A DNA stretch of 64,000 nt from Streptomyces sp. NRRL S-646 (GCF_000720765.1 NZ_JODC01000017.1:124001-188000), one strand, 5' to 3'. Numbered from the stretch's first letter, positions 51,868 to 63,681 are shown. Notes: generated by a model not told the origin, from the letters alone. Numbers and translations: made by a program.

Positions 51868-53331
51868 GTGAGCACGGGGACTTCGACAGGTTTCTGCCGA
51901 ATCACCATCGCAGCGCCGGACAGCCGAGTCGATGTCGCGCTGCCGGAGGACCTGCCGATCCAGGACCTCTTTCCTGAGATCATCAGGCTCTCGGGCCTGG
52001 TCCAGTCGGACACCAGTCTTGCCGGCTATCACCTTGTGACCCGCGAGGGTCAGGTGCTCGACGCGAGCCGTTCGTTGCTGGAGCACCGGGTCAGGGACGG
52101 CGAGGTGCTGCTGCTGCGGACCTTCGCCGACTCCCTGCCGCCGGCCGTTCACGACGACGTCGTGGACGCCATCGCCGCCGCCGTCAAGCAGGACATCCGC
52201 AGCTGGAACGACAACCTGATGCGGGTGGCCGGCCTCGTCGCCGGTTCGCTGCTGCTCGTCATGCTCGGCTTCGTCTTCTGGTTCGCGGACCCGATCCGGC
52301 ACGACATGCACGGCCTGCAGGGCATCCTCGCGGGCGTGACCGCACTGGGCCTCACGGCACTCGCCGGAGTACGGGCCCGGGTGTACGACGACCGGGGCTC
52401 CGCCGTCGCTCTCGGGATCTCGGCACTGCCGCACGCGCTCATCGCGGGCTCCGGCGTCATCGCGCAGGGCGCGCACGAAGGCCCCGGAAGGCTCCAGTTC
52501 CTCGTCGGCTGCGTCGCCGTACTGCTGTTCTCCGTCGTGCTGATCATGCTGCTGCCGCAGGGCGACGCCCCGTTCGTGGCCGCCGCGCTGGCCTCCGCGA
52601 TCGGCACGCTCGCCGTGTTCTGCGGTGTGCTCACCGACGCGGCACCGCGCGAGATCGCCGCGGGCACCTCGGTGGTCGCCCTGGCCGTCGTCGGGTTCCT
52701 GCCCGGCTGGTCGGCCCGCTTCGCCAAGCTGCCGATCGGCTTCCGCAACCCGGAGGAGCTGGCCAGGGCGCGCCGGGACGGCCAGGAGGGCGACCTCGAG
52801 GCCGTCGACGTCCAGCGCATCGTCGCCCAGACCAGCCGCGGCCACGAACTGCTGCTCGGTCTGGTCGGGGGCTGCGCCGCCGTCATCGTCGGCGCGGGCG
52901 GCGCGGTGCTCGGCTTCAGCGACAGCGGCTGGGCCCAGCTGCTGGCCCTGTTCACCGGCCTCGCCGCGATGCTGCGGGCGCGTCTGTTCCGCTACACCGC
53001 CCAGGTCACCTGCCTGTTCGTGGCCGGTGTCATCACGCTCGGCCTGCTGGTCCTCGGCCTCGCGATCTCGCCGCCGGCCGACATCATCATCCAGCTGCTC
53101 CAGAACAACCACGGCCCGGTCAACGTACGGACCCTGTGGCTCGGCGCCTCGGTCGCGGCCGGTGTGCTGCTCCTGATCGCGATCGCCCTGATCGTGCCGC
53201 AGAAGGGGCTGTCCCCGTTCTGGGGCCGCATGCTCGACCTCGCGGACTCGCTGGTCCTGCTCTCCCTGGTCCCCGTCTGCCTGGCGGTCCTCGACATCTA
53301 CGGCAAGGTCCGCGGCGGCATCGGGAACTGA
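51868..53331 (+). CDS. eccD: EccD, multispanning ESX channel component
   Basis: 487 aa. The N-terminal ~90 residues (CRITIAAPDSRVDVALPEDLPIQDLF...) are the ubiquitin-like EccD/YukD domain, followed by an amphipathic helix and about eleven hydrophobic helices. This is the transport channel subunit. The GTG at 51868 follows a GGGGGAACACC site. The 259-base gap upstream carries divergent promoters with eccC; no consensus is obvious. Confidence 0.95.
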   Translation: MSTGTSTGFCRITIAAPDSRVDVALPEDLPIQDLFPEIIRLSGLVQSDTSLAGYHLVTREGQVLDASRSLLEHRVRDGEVLLLRTFADSLPPAVHDDVVDAIAAAVKQDIRSWNDNLMRVAGLVAGSLLLVMLGFVFWFADPIRHDMHGLQGILAGVTALGLTALAGVRARVYDDRGSAVALGISALPHALIAGSGVIAQGAHEGPGRLQFLVGCVAVLLFSVVLIMLLPQGDAPFVAAALASAIGTLAVFCGVLTDAAPREIAAGTSVVALAVVGFLPGWSARFAKLPIGFRNPEELARARRDGQEGDLEAVDVQRIVAQTSRGHELLLGLVGGCAAVIVGAGGAVLGFSDSGWAQLLALFTGLAAMLRARLFRYTAQVTCLFVAGVITLGLLVLGLAISPPADIIIQLLQNNHGPVNVRTLWLGASVAAGVLLLIAIALIVPQKGLSPFWGRMLDLADSLVLLSLVPVCLAVLDIYGKVRGGIGN

Positions 53332-53355
53332 GACCCCTCCCGGCGAAAAACCTGA

Positions 53356-53389
53356 ACGCCCCACACCCTGCACGCAGGGCGTGGGGCGT
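53356..53389 (+). terminator. Hairpin between eccD and the beta-propeller gene
   Basis: Arms 53356-53370 and 53375-53389 pair at 14 of 15 positions with the 4-nt loop CACG. A partial or full terminator in the 126-base gap. Confidence 0.7.
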
Positions 53390-53457
53390 CGGCGTGAGCA
53401 CTGCAACGGGAGCCGCACCCCGTTCACAGGAAAACCCCACAGGAAAAGGACCCACGC

Positions 53458-54975
53458 GTGAGCTTCGGCCCGCCCCCGCCCATGTACACCCAGCCCGCCC
53501 CGCCCGCGGAGCCCCCACGGCCGAAGAGCCGCCCGAAGTGGCTCCTGGCGCTGCTCGCACTCGTACTGGTCGCGGCACTCGGCACCGGCGGCCGGCTCCT
53601 GTGGGGCGCCGGCGGCGGCACGAAGACCTCGCACGGGGAGGCCACCCGCCAGGGACCGCTCGACGTCCGGGAGACCGTCGAGAAGAAGCCCGCGAGCCCC
53701 ACCGGAAAGATGGCCTTCCGCTTCTCCGTGGACGACCTCAGCCCGGGCGAGCACTACCAGATGCCCGGCATGTGGGCCACGGACAAGATCCTCGCCAAGG
53801 GCATCAACAAGACCGTCATCGGCCTGCGCATAGGCACCGACGCCGCCCCCGGCGACGAGAAGTGGAAGCTCCCCCTCGACGGCCCGATCTGCGGCTACAC
53901 CCGGCACGTCACCGGCGACAACCGCACCGCCGTGCTCTTCCGGGCCAACGACCGCGGCAACGCCTTCTGCAACCACGTGGCCTTCTTCGACCTCGACGAC
54001 GGCCGTGAGATCTGGGACGGCGACTTCCCCGTGTCCGAATTGGGCGACGGCCACGGCATGGCGACGGGCGGCGACGTCCAGGACACCCCCAGCGTGACCC
54101 TGGTGCACGGTACGGTCGTCGTCACCTGGGGCGGCGGCACGGACGCGTACCGAATGAAGGACGGCACGCGCGCGTGGGAGACGATTTCCAACGGCTCCTG
54201 CCAGGACATGGGCGCAGCGGGCGGAGGCGCCTTGCTCGTCCGCCAGCAGTGCTGGAACGACAAGGCGCCCGCCGACTCGACGGACGCCACCACCTACAAG
54301 GCGCGCAAGGTGGACCCGAGAACCGGCAAGGTCCTGTGGACCTACTCAGCCGCGAAGGGCATCCGCGACCTCGACATCCCCTCCGCGGAGCCGCCCGTAC
54401 TGGCCGTCCAGGCCGGCGGCATCGGCATCTCCGAGATGCTCTCCCTCGACACCTCGGGCAAGCCCCGCGCCGTCATCCGCCTCCAGAACGGCACCTACGT
54501 CGGCGAGTGCTCGTACGACGACTTCCTCACCGCCGACGACTGCCCGACCATCGCGGTAAGCGACGGCCAGGTCTTCCTGCGCAGCAAGGACTCGGGCGAG
54601 CTGATCAACTCCAACTGGATCATCGGCTTCGACCTCGCGACCGGGAAGACCACCAAGAAGTACGACTCCGGCCCCGGCTCCCTCCTCTACCCGGTCCGGA
54701 TGAGCGGCGGCAGTCTCCTCGCCGTACGCGTGAGCGACCAGCACGTCATGCCCTCGGGGCTGGTCGGCCTGGACCCGCGGACCGGCACGGAGACCCCGTA
54801 CCTCTACTTCGACCTCCCTCAGGAGGCCGATCTGATGACGATGACGGACTACAACGACATCGTCGTCCAGGACGGCCGCATCTTCTTCGGCGTCAAGAAG
54901 GTCGACGGGCCCGCCGAGGGGCAGCCCAAGTGGGTGTATCTCGTCCTGGGCATCGAGAGCATGGCCGTGAAGTAG
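53458..54975 (+). CDS. Membrane-anchored PQQ/WD-type beta-propeller protein
   Basis: 505 aa. A Pro-rich cytosolic start (SFGPPPPMYTQPAPPAEPP) and one helix (WLLALLALVLVAALGTGGRLLW) are followed by an outer beta-propeller of repeated strands (HVAFFDLDDGREIWDGDF, ARKVDPRTGKVLWTYS, IIGFDLATGKTTKKYDSG). Tandem 'D..tGk..W' repeats are typical of PQQ-like propellers that bind proteins rather than a cofactor. Cysteines (CGYT, NAFCNH, GSCQDM, QQCW, GECSYDD, DDCPT) are consistent with disulfides outside the cell. GTG start. Next to eccD, it is probably an ESX accessory. Confidence 0.85.
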   Translation: MSFGPPPPMYTQPAPPAEPPRPKSRPKWLLALLALVLVAALGTGGRLLWGAGGGTKTSHGEATRQGPLDVRETVEKKPASPTGKMAFRFSVDDLSPGEHYQMPGMWATDKILAKGINKTVIGLRIGTDAAPGDEKWKLPLDGPICGYTRHVTGDNRTAVLFRANDRGNAFCNHVAFFDLDDGREIWDGDFPVSELGDGHGMATGGDVQDTPSVTLVHGTVVVTWGGGTDAYRMKDGTRAWETISNGSCQDMGAAGGGALLVRQQCWNDKAPADSTDATTYKARKVDPRTGKVLWTYSAAKGIRDLDIPSAEPPVLAVQAGGIGISEMLSLDTSGKPRAVIRLQNGTYVGECSYDDFLTADDCPTIAVSDGQVFLRSKDSGELINSNWIIGFDLATGKTTKKYDSGPGSLLYPVRMSGGSLLAVRVSDQHVMPSGLVGLDPRTGTETPYLYFDLPQEADLMTMTDYNDIVVQDGRIFFGVKKVDGPAEGQPKWVYLVLGIESMAVK

Positions 54976-54997
54976 CGTCCCCGCCGGCTGGTACCCT
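54968..54997 (+). promoter_or_regulatory. Candidate rpsO promoter
   Basis: TGAAGT (54968-54973), an 18-nt spacer, then TACCCT (54992-54997). A TAccCTGTG-type -10 is common for vegetative sigma in Streptomyces. It lies 164 bases upstream of the rpsO start; the leader contains a CCCCCG/CGGGGG hairpin before the start codon. Confidence 0.4.
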
Positions 54998-55160
54998 GTG
55001 TGACGGCCGTTTGTGTACGCACCCCCGGAGCCCCCGCAGGTTCACCTGTAGGCCCTGGAGGCCGCGCCCAGCGGATCCCCGCCTCCCGAGTAACGGAAGC
55101 TCCCCCGAGACAAAGACCGGGGGCACTCGGTGGCATCCATGAAGACTACGAGGAGTACGA

Positions 55161-55448
55161 GTGTCGCTCGACGCCGCTACGAAGAAGCAGATCATCACCG
55201 AGTTCGGCCAGAAGGAGGGCGACACCGGCTCCCCCGAGGTCCAGGTCGCCATGCTCTCGCGCCGGATCTCGGACCTGACCGAGCACCTCAAGACCCACAA
55301 GCACGACCACCACTCCCGCCGTGGTCTGCTGATCCTGGTCGGTCAGCGCCGTCGCCTGCTGCAGTACCTGGCGAAGAAGGACATCCAGCGCTTCCGTGCG
55401 CTGGTCGACCGCCTCGGCATCCGCCGTGGTGCGGCGGGCGCCAAGTAG
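55161..55448 (+). CDS. rpsO: 30S ribosomal protein S15
   Basis: 95 aa, the standard length. It shows the S15 motifs [19 protein letters not shown] (residues ~18-36), [20 protein letters not shown] and [17 protein letters not shown]15 binds 16S rRNA helix 22 early in 30S assembly. The GTG start follows a GAGGAG site. As elsewhere in bacteria it precedes pnp; a hairpin and a likely second promoter lie between. Confidence 0.97.
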   Translation: MSLDAATKKQIITEFGQKEGDTGSPEVQVAMLSRRISDLTEHLKTHKHDHHSRRGLLILVGQRRRLLQYLAKKDIQRFRALVDRLGIRRGAAGAK

Positions 55449-55763
55449 GACGCCGTGCAGGGGGAGCGGTTCCCGAAGGGTCGGGACCGCTCCCTTTGCC
55501 GTACGTGCGGAACCGTCCGTACGCACGGAAACATGCGGAGTGTCACTGCCCCTTTGTAGTGTGGTAGCACAACGCAATACGTACGACACAGCGAGAAGCG
55601 CACCTCGCCGCCGCCGGTCCTCGGTAGTGGCCCCCGGGGGAAAGTGAGCCCCGGGTGCTTCGATCGAAGACCGGCCCGCACCAGTGGAGCGCTTCTCCGT
55701 GACGGTCCTCCTGCCACACGGGCAGACAAGGACAAAAGACGAAAAGTATCGGAGAAAACGCTA
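55449..55763 (+). promoter_or_regulatory. rpsO-pnp intergenic region: RNase III-type hairpin and candidate pnp promoter
   Basis: No gene. Immediately after rpsO a strong hairpin at 55462-55494 (GGGAGCGGT-T-CCCG / CGGG-A-CCGCTCCC with one bulged T) is followed by TTT; it can end rpsO and, in streptomycetes, is a known RNase III processing point controlling pnp. Further down CCGTACG repeats form a weaker hairpin (55499-55527), and TTTGTAGTGTGGTAGCA near 55553 suggests a second promoter. The GGAGAAAAC site at 55751 serves pnp. Confidence 0.65.
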
Positions 55764-57979
55764 GTGGAGAACGAGACCCACTACGCCGAGGCCGTCATCG
55801 ACAACGGCTCCTTCGGCACCCGCACCATCCGTTTCGAGACGGGCCGCCTGGCCAAGCAGGCCGCCGGCTCCGCCGTGGCGTACCTGGACGACGACACCAT
55901 GGTGCTGTCGGCCACCACCGCCTCCAAGAACCCCAAGGACCAGCTCGACTTCTTCCCCCTGACGGTGGACGTCGAGGAGCGGATGTACGCCGCCGGCAAG
56001 ATCCCCGGCAGCTTCTTCCGCCGTGAGGGCCGCCCCTCCGAGGACGCGATCCTCACCTGCCGCCTCATCGACCGCCCGCTGCGCCCGTCCTTCAAGAAGG
56101 GCCTGCGCAACGAGATCCAGGTCGTCGCCACGATCATGGCGCTCAACCCCGACCACCTGTACGACGTCGTGGCGATCAACGCCGCGTCCGCGTCCACGCA
56201 GCTGGCCGGTCTGCCCTTCTCCGGCCCGATCGGCGGCGTCCGCGTCGCGCTGATCAACGGCCAGTGGGTCGCCTTCCCGACGCACACCGAGCTCGAGGAC
56301 GCCGTCTTCGACATGGTCGTCGCCGGTCGCGTCCTGGAGGACGGCGACGTCGCGATCATGATGGTCGAGGCCGAGGCCACCGAGAAGACCATCCAGCTCG
56401 TCAAGGGCGGCGCCGAGGCGCCGACCGAGGAGGTCGTCGCCGCCGGTCTGGAAGCCGCGAAGCCCTTCATCAAGGTGCTCTGCAAGGCCCAGGCCGACCT
56501 CGCGTCGAAGGCCGCCAAGCCGACCGGCGAGTTCCCGATCTTCCTCGACTACCAGGACGACGTCCTGGAGGCGCTCACCGGCGCCGTCAAGCCGGAGCTC
56601 GCCTCCGCGCTGACCATCGCCGGCAAGCAGGAGCGCGAGGCCGAGCTGGACCGCGTCAAGGCGCTCGCCGCCGAGAAGCTCCTGCCGGAGTTCGAGGGCC
56701 GCGAGAAGGAGATCTCCGCCGCGTACCGCTCGCTCACCAAGCAGCTGGTCCGCGAGCGCGTGATCAAGGAGAAGAAGCGCATCGACGGCCGCGGTGTCAC
56801 CGACATCCGCACGCTGGCCGCCGAGGTCGAGGCCATCCCGCGCGTGCACGGCTCCGCGGTGTTCGAGCGTGGCGAGACCCAGATCCTGGGCGTCACCACC
56901 CTGAACATGCTCCGCATGGAGCAGCAGCTGGACACCCTCTCCCCGGTGACCCGCAAGCGCTACATGCACAACTACAACTTCCCGCCGTACTCCACCGGTG
57001 AGACTGGCCGTGTCGGCTCCCCGAAGCGCCGCGAGATCGGCCACGGCGCCCTCGCCGAGCGCGCCCTCGTGCCGGTGCTGCCGACGCGCGAGGAGTTCCC
57101 CTACGCGATCCGCCAGGTCTCCGAGGCGCTGAGCTCCAACGGCTCGACGTCCATGGGCTCGGTCTGCGCCTCCACCATGTCGCTGCTGAACGCCGGTGTG
57201 CCGCTGAAGGCCCCCGTCGCCGGTATCGCCATGGGCCTGATCTCCCAGGAGATCGAGGGCGAGACGCACTACGTCACCCTCACCGACATCCTCGGTGCGG
57301 AGGACGCCTTCGGCGACATGGACTTCAAGGTCGCCGGCACGAAGGAGTTCGTGACCGCGCTCCAGCTGGACACCAAGCTGGACGGCATCCCGGCCTCCGT
57401 CCTGGCCGCCGCCCTCAAGCAGGCCCGTGACGCCCGCCTCCACATCCTCGACGTGATGATGGAAGCGATCGACACGCCGGACGAGATGTCCCCGAACGCC
57501 CCGCGGATCATCACGGTCAAGATCCCCGTGGACAAGATCGGTGAGGTCATCGGCCCCAAGGGCAAGATGATCAACCAGATCCAGGAGGACACCGGCGCCG
57601 AGATCACGATCGAGGACGACGGCACCATCTACATCGGTGCCGCCGACGGCCCGGCCGCCGAGGCCGCCCGCGCCACGATCAACGGCATCGCCAACCCGAC
57701 CATGCCGGAGGTCGGCGAGCGCTACCTGGGCACCGTCGTGAAGACGACGACCTTCGGTGCGTTCGTGTCGCTGCTCCCGGGCAAGGACGGTCTGCTGCAC
57801 ATCTCGCAGATCCGCAAGCTCGCGGGCGGCAAGCGCGTGGAGAACGTCGAGGACGTCGTCGGCGTGGGCCAGAAGGTCCAGGTCGAGATCGCCGAGATCG
57901 ACTCCCGCGGCAAGCTCTCCCTGATCCCTGTGATCGAGGGCGAAGACAACGACGATGACAAGAAGGACGACGGCGACAA

Positions 57980-57983
<4 letters not shown>
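55764..57983 (+). CDS. pnp: Polyribonucleotide nucleotidyltransferase (PNPase)
   Basis: 739 aa, the family length for Streptomyces. Two RNase PH-like domains (residues ~10-240 and ~310-560) with [18 protein letters not shown] and the [18 protein letters not shown] motif, then a KH domain ([19 protein letters not shown]) and an S1 domain ([26 protein letters not shown]). It phosphorolyses RNA 3' to 5' and, in Streptomyces, also makes 3' tails. The GTG at 55764 has a GGAG site nine bases upstream; a longer open frame upstream has no site. It ends in GTGA overlapping the next start. Confidence 0.97.
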
Positions 57984-60137
<2,154 letters not shown>

Positions 60138-60145
60138 CACCCGCC

Positions 60146-60598
60146 ATGCGAGCCAAGCTCTCCTACGCCATAACGGCCGCCGTCCTGGTCTTCTACTTCG
60201 TCCTGGTCGGCAGCCGCGGCGTCATGCTCATCCAGTCCGGCACGGTCCTCACCGTCACCTTCGGCGTGGCGGTGCTGATCCTGCCGGTCATCGGCCTGTG
60301 GTTCCTGTGGAAGAACACCCAGTTCGTCCGCAAGGCCAACGCCCTCGCCGCCGAACTCGACGCCGAGGGCGGCCTTCCGGTGGACGAGCTCAAGCGCACC
60401 CCCGGCGGCCGTATCGACCGCGACTCGGCCGACGAGGTCTTCGCCAAGCGCAAGGCCGAGACGGAAGCGGCCCCCGAAGACTGGCGCAGCTGGTTCCGCC
60501 TCGCCGTCGCCTACCACGACGCCCGCGACACTCCACGCGCCCGCAAGGCCATGCAACGCGCCATCGCCCTGCACGAGGGACGGACCGTCGAGGCGTAG
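60146..60598 (+). CDS. Two-helix membrane protein with TPR-like tail
   Basis: 150 aa: two transmembrane helices (ITAAVLVFYFVLVGSRGVM; TVTFGVAVLILPVIGLWFLW), a charged linker, and a C-terminal WRSWFRLAVAYHDARDTPRARKAMQRAI that has the pattern of one TPR repeat. Eight bases after dapB, so co-transcribed. The family is conserved in Streptomyces; its role is unknown to me. Confidence 0.85.
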   Translation: MRAKLSYAITAAVLVFYFVLVGSRGVMLIQSGTVLTVTFGVAVLILPVIGLWFLWKNTQFVRKANALAAELDAEGGLPVDELKRTPGGRIDRDSADEVFAKRKAETEAAPEDWRSWFRLAVAYHDARDTPRARKAMQRAIALHEGRTVEA

Positions 60599-60705
60599 CT
60601 GCGGCAGTCGTGCCGCTGGGGCGGTACCCCTACAGAAAGCGGCACCTCTCAGTGAGCAGTGCCCACCCCGGCTCCTGGCCCGCCCCAGCACCCGGCACCG
60701 TTCGG

Positions 60706-61263
60706 TCAGGCGCGCCCGCGTCCGTACTCCGCCGCCCACGCCTCGATCGTGTCCGCAGCCCGGTCGAACGACCCGGCCCGCGCCAGGAAGTCGACGTTGT
60801 GTGTGGTCAGCAGGACCGGGGCGTCCTGCTCCGGACGGTCGCTGCGTACGAGGATCAGCGCCTGCCCCTGCACGGTGCGCGGCAGCCCGAGCCAGCGCAC
60901 CGGCTGCTGCACCGTCCGCAGGGCGACGACCCGCTCCCACGGCGTCGTACGCGTCCCGAAGAAGCCCACCTGGCGCAGCCCGCGCGCACTCACCCAGGCG
61001 CCCATGCGCAGCAGCCTGAGGGAGCCCGCGATGACGGCCAGCGCGATGCCGAAGACCACGCCGGCCTCGGAAGCCGAAGCGGTGAACGCGATGATGACCG
61101 CGGCGAACAGCACGAACGAGGCGAGCAGCAGCGAGAGCGCCGCCACGCCCACACGCCATGGCCCGGGACGGTAGGGGCGCCGCCAGCGGTCGCGGTCGTC
61201 AAAGGGCAGCGCGTCGTCCGCTGGCTCATAGGCACGGTCGGCCGTCAGGAAGGGCAGGGGCAC
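60706..61263 (-). CDS. Bacterial PH-domain membrane protein
   Basis: 185 aa. Two adjacent transmembrane helices (VAALSLLLASFVLFAAVIIAF; VVFGIALAVIAGSLRLL) are followed by a PH-like domain (WVSARGLRQVGFFGTRTTPWERVVALR ... VLLTTHNVDFLARAG). Typical of membrane PH proteins of actinobacteria, often of envelope or lipid function. GTG start with a GAGGACC site. Separate transcription unit from the dap genes. Confidence 0.85.
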   Translation of the reverse strand: MPLPFLTADRAYEPADDALPFDDRDRWRRPYRPGPWRVGVAALSLLLASFVLFAAVIIAFTASASEAGVVFGIALAVIAGSLRLLRMGAWVSARGLRQVGFFGTRTTPWERVVALRTVQQPVRWLGLPRTVQGQALILVRSDRPEQDAPVLLTTHNVDFLARAGSFDRAADTIEAWAAEYGRGRA

Positions 61264-61353
61264 GGCTGGTCCTCACTCAATCCATGCATGGGCTGTGCCC
61301 GGTGAGGTTATCCGTCTGTGTTCCTGCCCACCACTTGTGGGGTCCGGATGGAG

Positions 61354-61590
61354 TCAGTGCCCCTGGGAGGCCTGTGACTGCTGAGCCGGTGTGGCAGCGG
61401 GACTGGACAGCGCCGGCATACCGACCACCAGCGAGCCCACCAGCCCGGCGACGATGGTGAGTCCGAGCAGCCAGCGCCCGGCTATCTGACCGGCGGACGC
61501 CCGCTGACGGGGCGGGGGAGCGACATTGCTGCGGAACCTGTCGGCTTCGGCGACGAAGGCGAACGGGACGGGTTCACGCCGACGGAACAT
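61354..61590 (-). CDS. Small single-pass membrane protein upstream of thyX
   Basis: 78 aa: MFRRREPVPFAFVAEADRF start, one helix (LLGLTIVAGLVGSLVVGMPAL) and a short Pro/Ala/Gln tail. The ATG at 61590 follows GAGAGGAAAAG; an upstream ATG in the same frame is less likely. Divergent from thyX, and not obviously linked to it. Confidence 0.75.
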   Translation of the reverse strand: MFRRREPVPFAFVAEADRFRSNVAPPPRQRASAGQIAGRWLLGLTIVAGLVGSLVVGMPALSSPAATPAQQSQASQGH

Positions 61591-61792
61591 GAGTGAAGCT
61601 TTTCCTCTCGGGATCGAACGAGTGACTGTCATCTACACAGACGCTCGAGTGCCCCAAAAGGTGCCCGGTTTCGCCGAATTCACAGAAATTCGCCGGCGTA
61701 TGTCGCGACCCGGCACCGAACGCCCCGTTGTCAGTGCCGGGTCGTAGAGTGGGCGCCGCCCGAGAGAAGTGATGGAAGGGACCCTCCCAGTC

Positions 61793-62533
61793 GTGACCGA
61801 CACCCCCGCCGACGACCTCAAGCCCAGCTTCCGCAGCGACGTCACCGTCGAGCTGGTCAAGCACACCGCGTCCGACGCCGACGTGCTCTTCGCCGCCCGC
61901 GTCTCGACCATCGGCGAGCAGTCCCTGGACGAGCTGGGCAAGGACCCCGAGCGCTCCAAGGGCCTGATCAACTACCTGATGCGCGACCGCCACGGCAGCC
62001 CGTTCGAGCACAACTCGATGACGTTCTTCATCAGCGCCCCGATCTTCGTCTTCCGCGAGTTCATGCGGCACCGCGTCGGCTGGTCGTACAACGAGGAATC
62101 GGGCCGGTACCGCCAGCTCCAGCCCGCCTTCTACGTCCCCGACGAGTCCCGCAAGCTCGTCCAGGAGGGCCGCCCCGGCAAGTACGTCTTCGTGGAGGGC
62201 ACCCAGGCCCAGCAGGAGCTGGTCGGCCGGGTCATGGAGGACTCGTACCGCCAGGCGTACGAGGCCTACCAGGAGATGCTCGCCGCCGGCGTCGCCCGCG
62301 AGGTCGCCCGTGCGGTCCTCCCCGTCGGTCTGTTCTCGTCCATGTACGCCACCTGCAACGCCCGCTCGCTGATGCACTTCCTCGGCCTGCGCACCCAGCA
62401 CGAGCTGGCGAAGGTCCCGTCCTTCCCGCAGCGGGAGATCGAGATGGTCGGCGAGAAGATGGAGGCCGAGTGGGCCAGGCTCATGCCGCTCACCTACGCC
62501 GCCTTCAACGCGAACGGCCGTGTGGCGCCGTAG
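61793..62533 (+). CDS. thyX: Flavin-dependent thymidylate synthase
   Basis: 246 aa. It makes dTMP from dUMP with methylene-tetrahydrofolate and FAD/NADPH, without ThyA. The ThyX motif RHRVGWSYNEESGRY (residues ~92-106) is present with the downstream SSMYATCNARSLMHFLGLRT region. GTG at 61793 chosen because MTDTPADDLKPSFRSDV is the usual family start; a GGAAGGG site lies about 12 bases upstream. In Streptomyces it commonly lies near dapA. Confidence 0.96.
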   Translation: MTDTPADDLKPSFRSDVTVELVKHTASDADVLFAARVSTIGEQSLDELGKDPERSKGLINYLMRDRHGSPFEHNSMTFFISAPIFVFREFMRHRVGWSYNEESGRYRQLQPAFYVPDESRKLVQEGRPGKYVFVEGTQAQQELVGRVMEDSYRQAYEAYQEMLAAGVAREVARAVLPVGLFSSMYATCNARSLMHFLGLRTQHELAKVPSFPQREIEMVGEKMEAEWARLMPLTYAAFNANGRVAP

Positions 62534-62590
62534 CGCACCGTCCTCCCCGGCCGAGGACAGATGTACGGTCAGCCTCGCGAAGTGTCCGTA

Positions 62591-62620
62591 TTGCGGCATT
62601 TGGAGAAGTTCATCTAGCCT
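62591..62620 (+). promoter_or_regulatory. Candidate dapA promoter
   Basis: TTGCGG (62591-62596), an 18-nt spacer and TAGCCT (62615-62620) is a good vegetative sigma match. Transcription would begin just at the leader hairpin that follows. Confidence 0.6.
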
Positions 62621-62631
62621 GATCAAACGGA

Positions 62632-62669
62632 CCCGGTACTGCTTGAACCCCCGAGCAGGCAGTACCGGG
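62632..62669 (+). promoter_or_regulatory. Hairpin in the dapA leader
   Basis: CCCGGTACTGC (62632-62642) pairs exactly with GCAGTACCGGG (62659-62669) across a 16-nt loop. It sits at the expected 5' end of the dapA mRNA, 74 bases before the start, and after thyX. It could protect the leader, end thyX transcription, or be regulated; no Rho-type T-tract. Confidence 0.65.
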
Positions 62670-62742
62670 CTCCGCATTTGTCCGGACTTATCCCGCACCC
62701 CAAGGGCAGACCGCGCATTGAGCACCGAGTAGCGTGTTACCC

Positions 62743-63642
62743 ATGGCTCCGACCTCGACTCCGCAGACCCCCTTCGGGCGGGTCCTCACCGCCATGGTCA
62801 CGCCCTTCACGGCGGACGGCGCACTCGACCTCGACGGCGCGCAGCGGCTCGCCGCCCACCTGGTGGACGCAGGCAACGACGGCCTGATCGTCAACGGCAC
62901 CACCGGCGAGTCCCCCACCACCAGCGATGCGGAGAAAACGGAGCTCGTACGAGCCGTACTGGAGGCGGTCGGGGACCGCGCCCACGTGGTGGCCGGAGTC
63001 GGCACCAACGACACCCACCACAGCATCGAGCTGGCCCGGGCCGCCGACAAGGCCGGCGCACACGGCCTCCTGATCGTGACGCCGTACTACAACAAACCCC
63101 CGCAGGAGGGCCTGTACCGGCATTTCACGGCCGTCGCCGACGCCGCCGAGCTTCCGGTCATGCTCTACGACATCCCCGGACGCAGTGGCGTCCCGATCAA
63201 CACCGAGACGTTGGTCCGGCTCGCCGAACACCCGCGGATCGTCGCCAACAAGGACGCCAAGGGCGACCTCGGCCGTGCGAGCTGGGCCATCGCCCGCTCC
63301 GGGCTCGCCTGGTACTCCGGCGACGACATGCTGAACCTGCCGCTGCTCTCCGTGGGCGCGGTGGGTTTCGTGTCGGTCGTGGGCCACGTGGTCACTCCGG
63401 ACCTGCGCGCCCTTGTCGAGGCGTTCGTCTCGGGCGACGTCCAGAAGGCCACGGAGATCCACCAGAAGCTGCTCCCCGTCTACACGGGCATGTTCCGCAC
63501 CCAGGGCGTCATGACCACGAAGGCCGCTCTCGCCCTCCAGGGTCTGCCCGCGGGACCGCTGCGCGCGCCCATGGTCGAGTGCACACCCGAAGAGATCGCC
63601 CAGCTCAAGATCGATCTTGCTGCAGGCGGGGTACAGCTCTGA
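62743..63642 (+). CDS. dapA: 4-hydroxy-tetrahydrodipicolinate synthase
   Basis: 299 aa, the usual length. It condenses pyruvate with aspartate semialdehyde, the entry to lysine and cell-wall DAP. The Schiff-base Lys is in VANKDAKGDL, the catalytic Tyr in MLYDIPGRSG, and GTTGESPT is the anion-binding start. ATG at 62743 (MAPTSTPQTPFGRVLTAMVTPF); no strong ribosome site upstream. It is followed by a palindrome and the RNase J gene. Confidence 0.97.
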   Translation: MAPTSTPQTPFGRVLTAMVTPFTADGALDLDGAQRLAAHLVDAGNDGLIVNGTTGESPTTSDAEKTELVRAVLEAVGDRAHVVAGVGTNDTHHSIELARAADKAGAHGLLIVTPYYNKPPQEGLYRHFTAVADAAELPVMLYDIPGRSGVPINTETLVRLAEHPRIVANKDAKGDLGRASWAIARSGLAWYSGDDMLNLPLLSVGAVGFVSVVGHVVTPDLRALVEAFVSGDVQKATEIHQKLLPVYTGMFRTQGVMTTKAALALQGLPAGPLRAPMVECTPEEIAQLKIDLAAGGVQL

Positions 63643-63681
63643 CAACAGACTTGGCACCACCACAGGCTTCACAACTGAATA

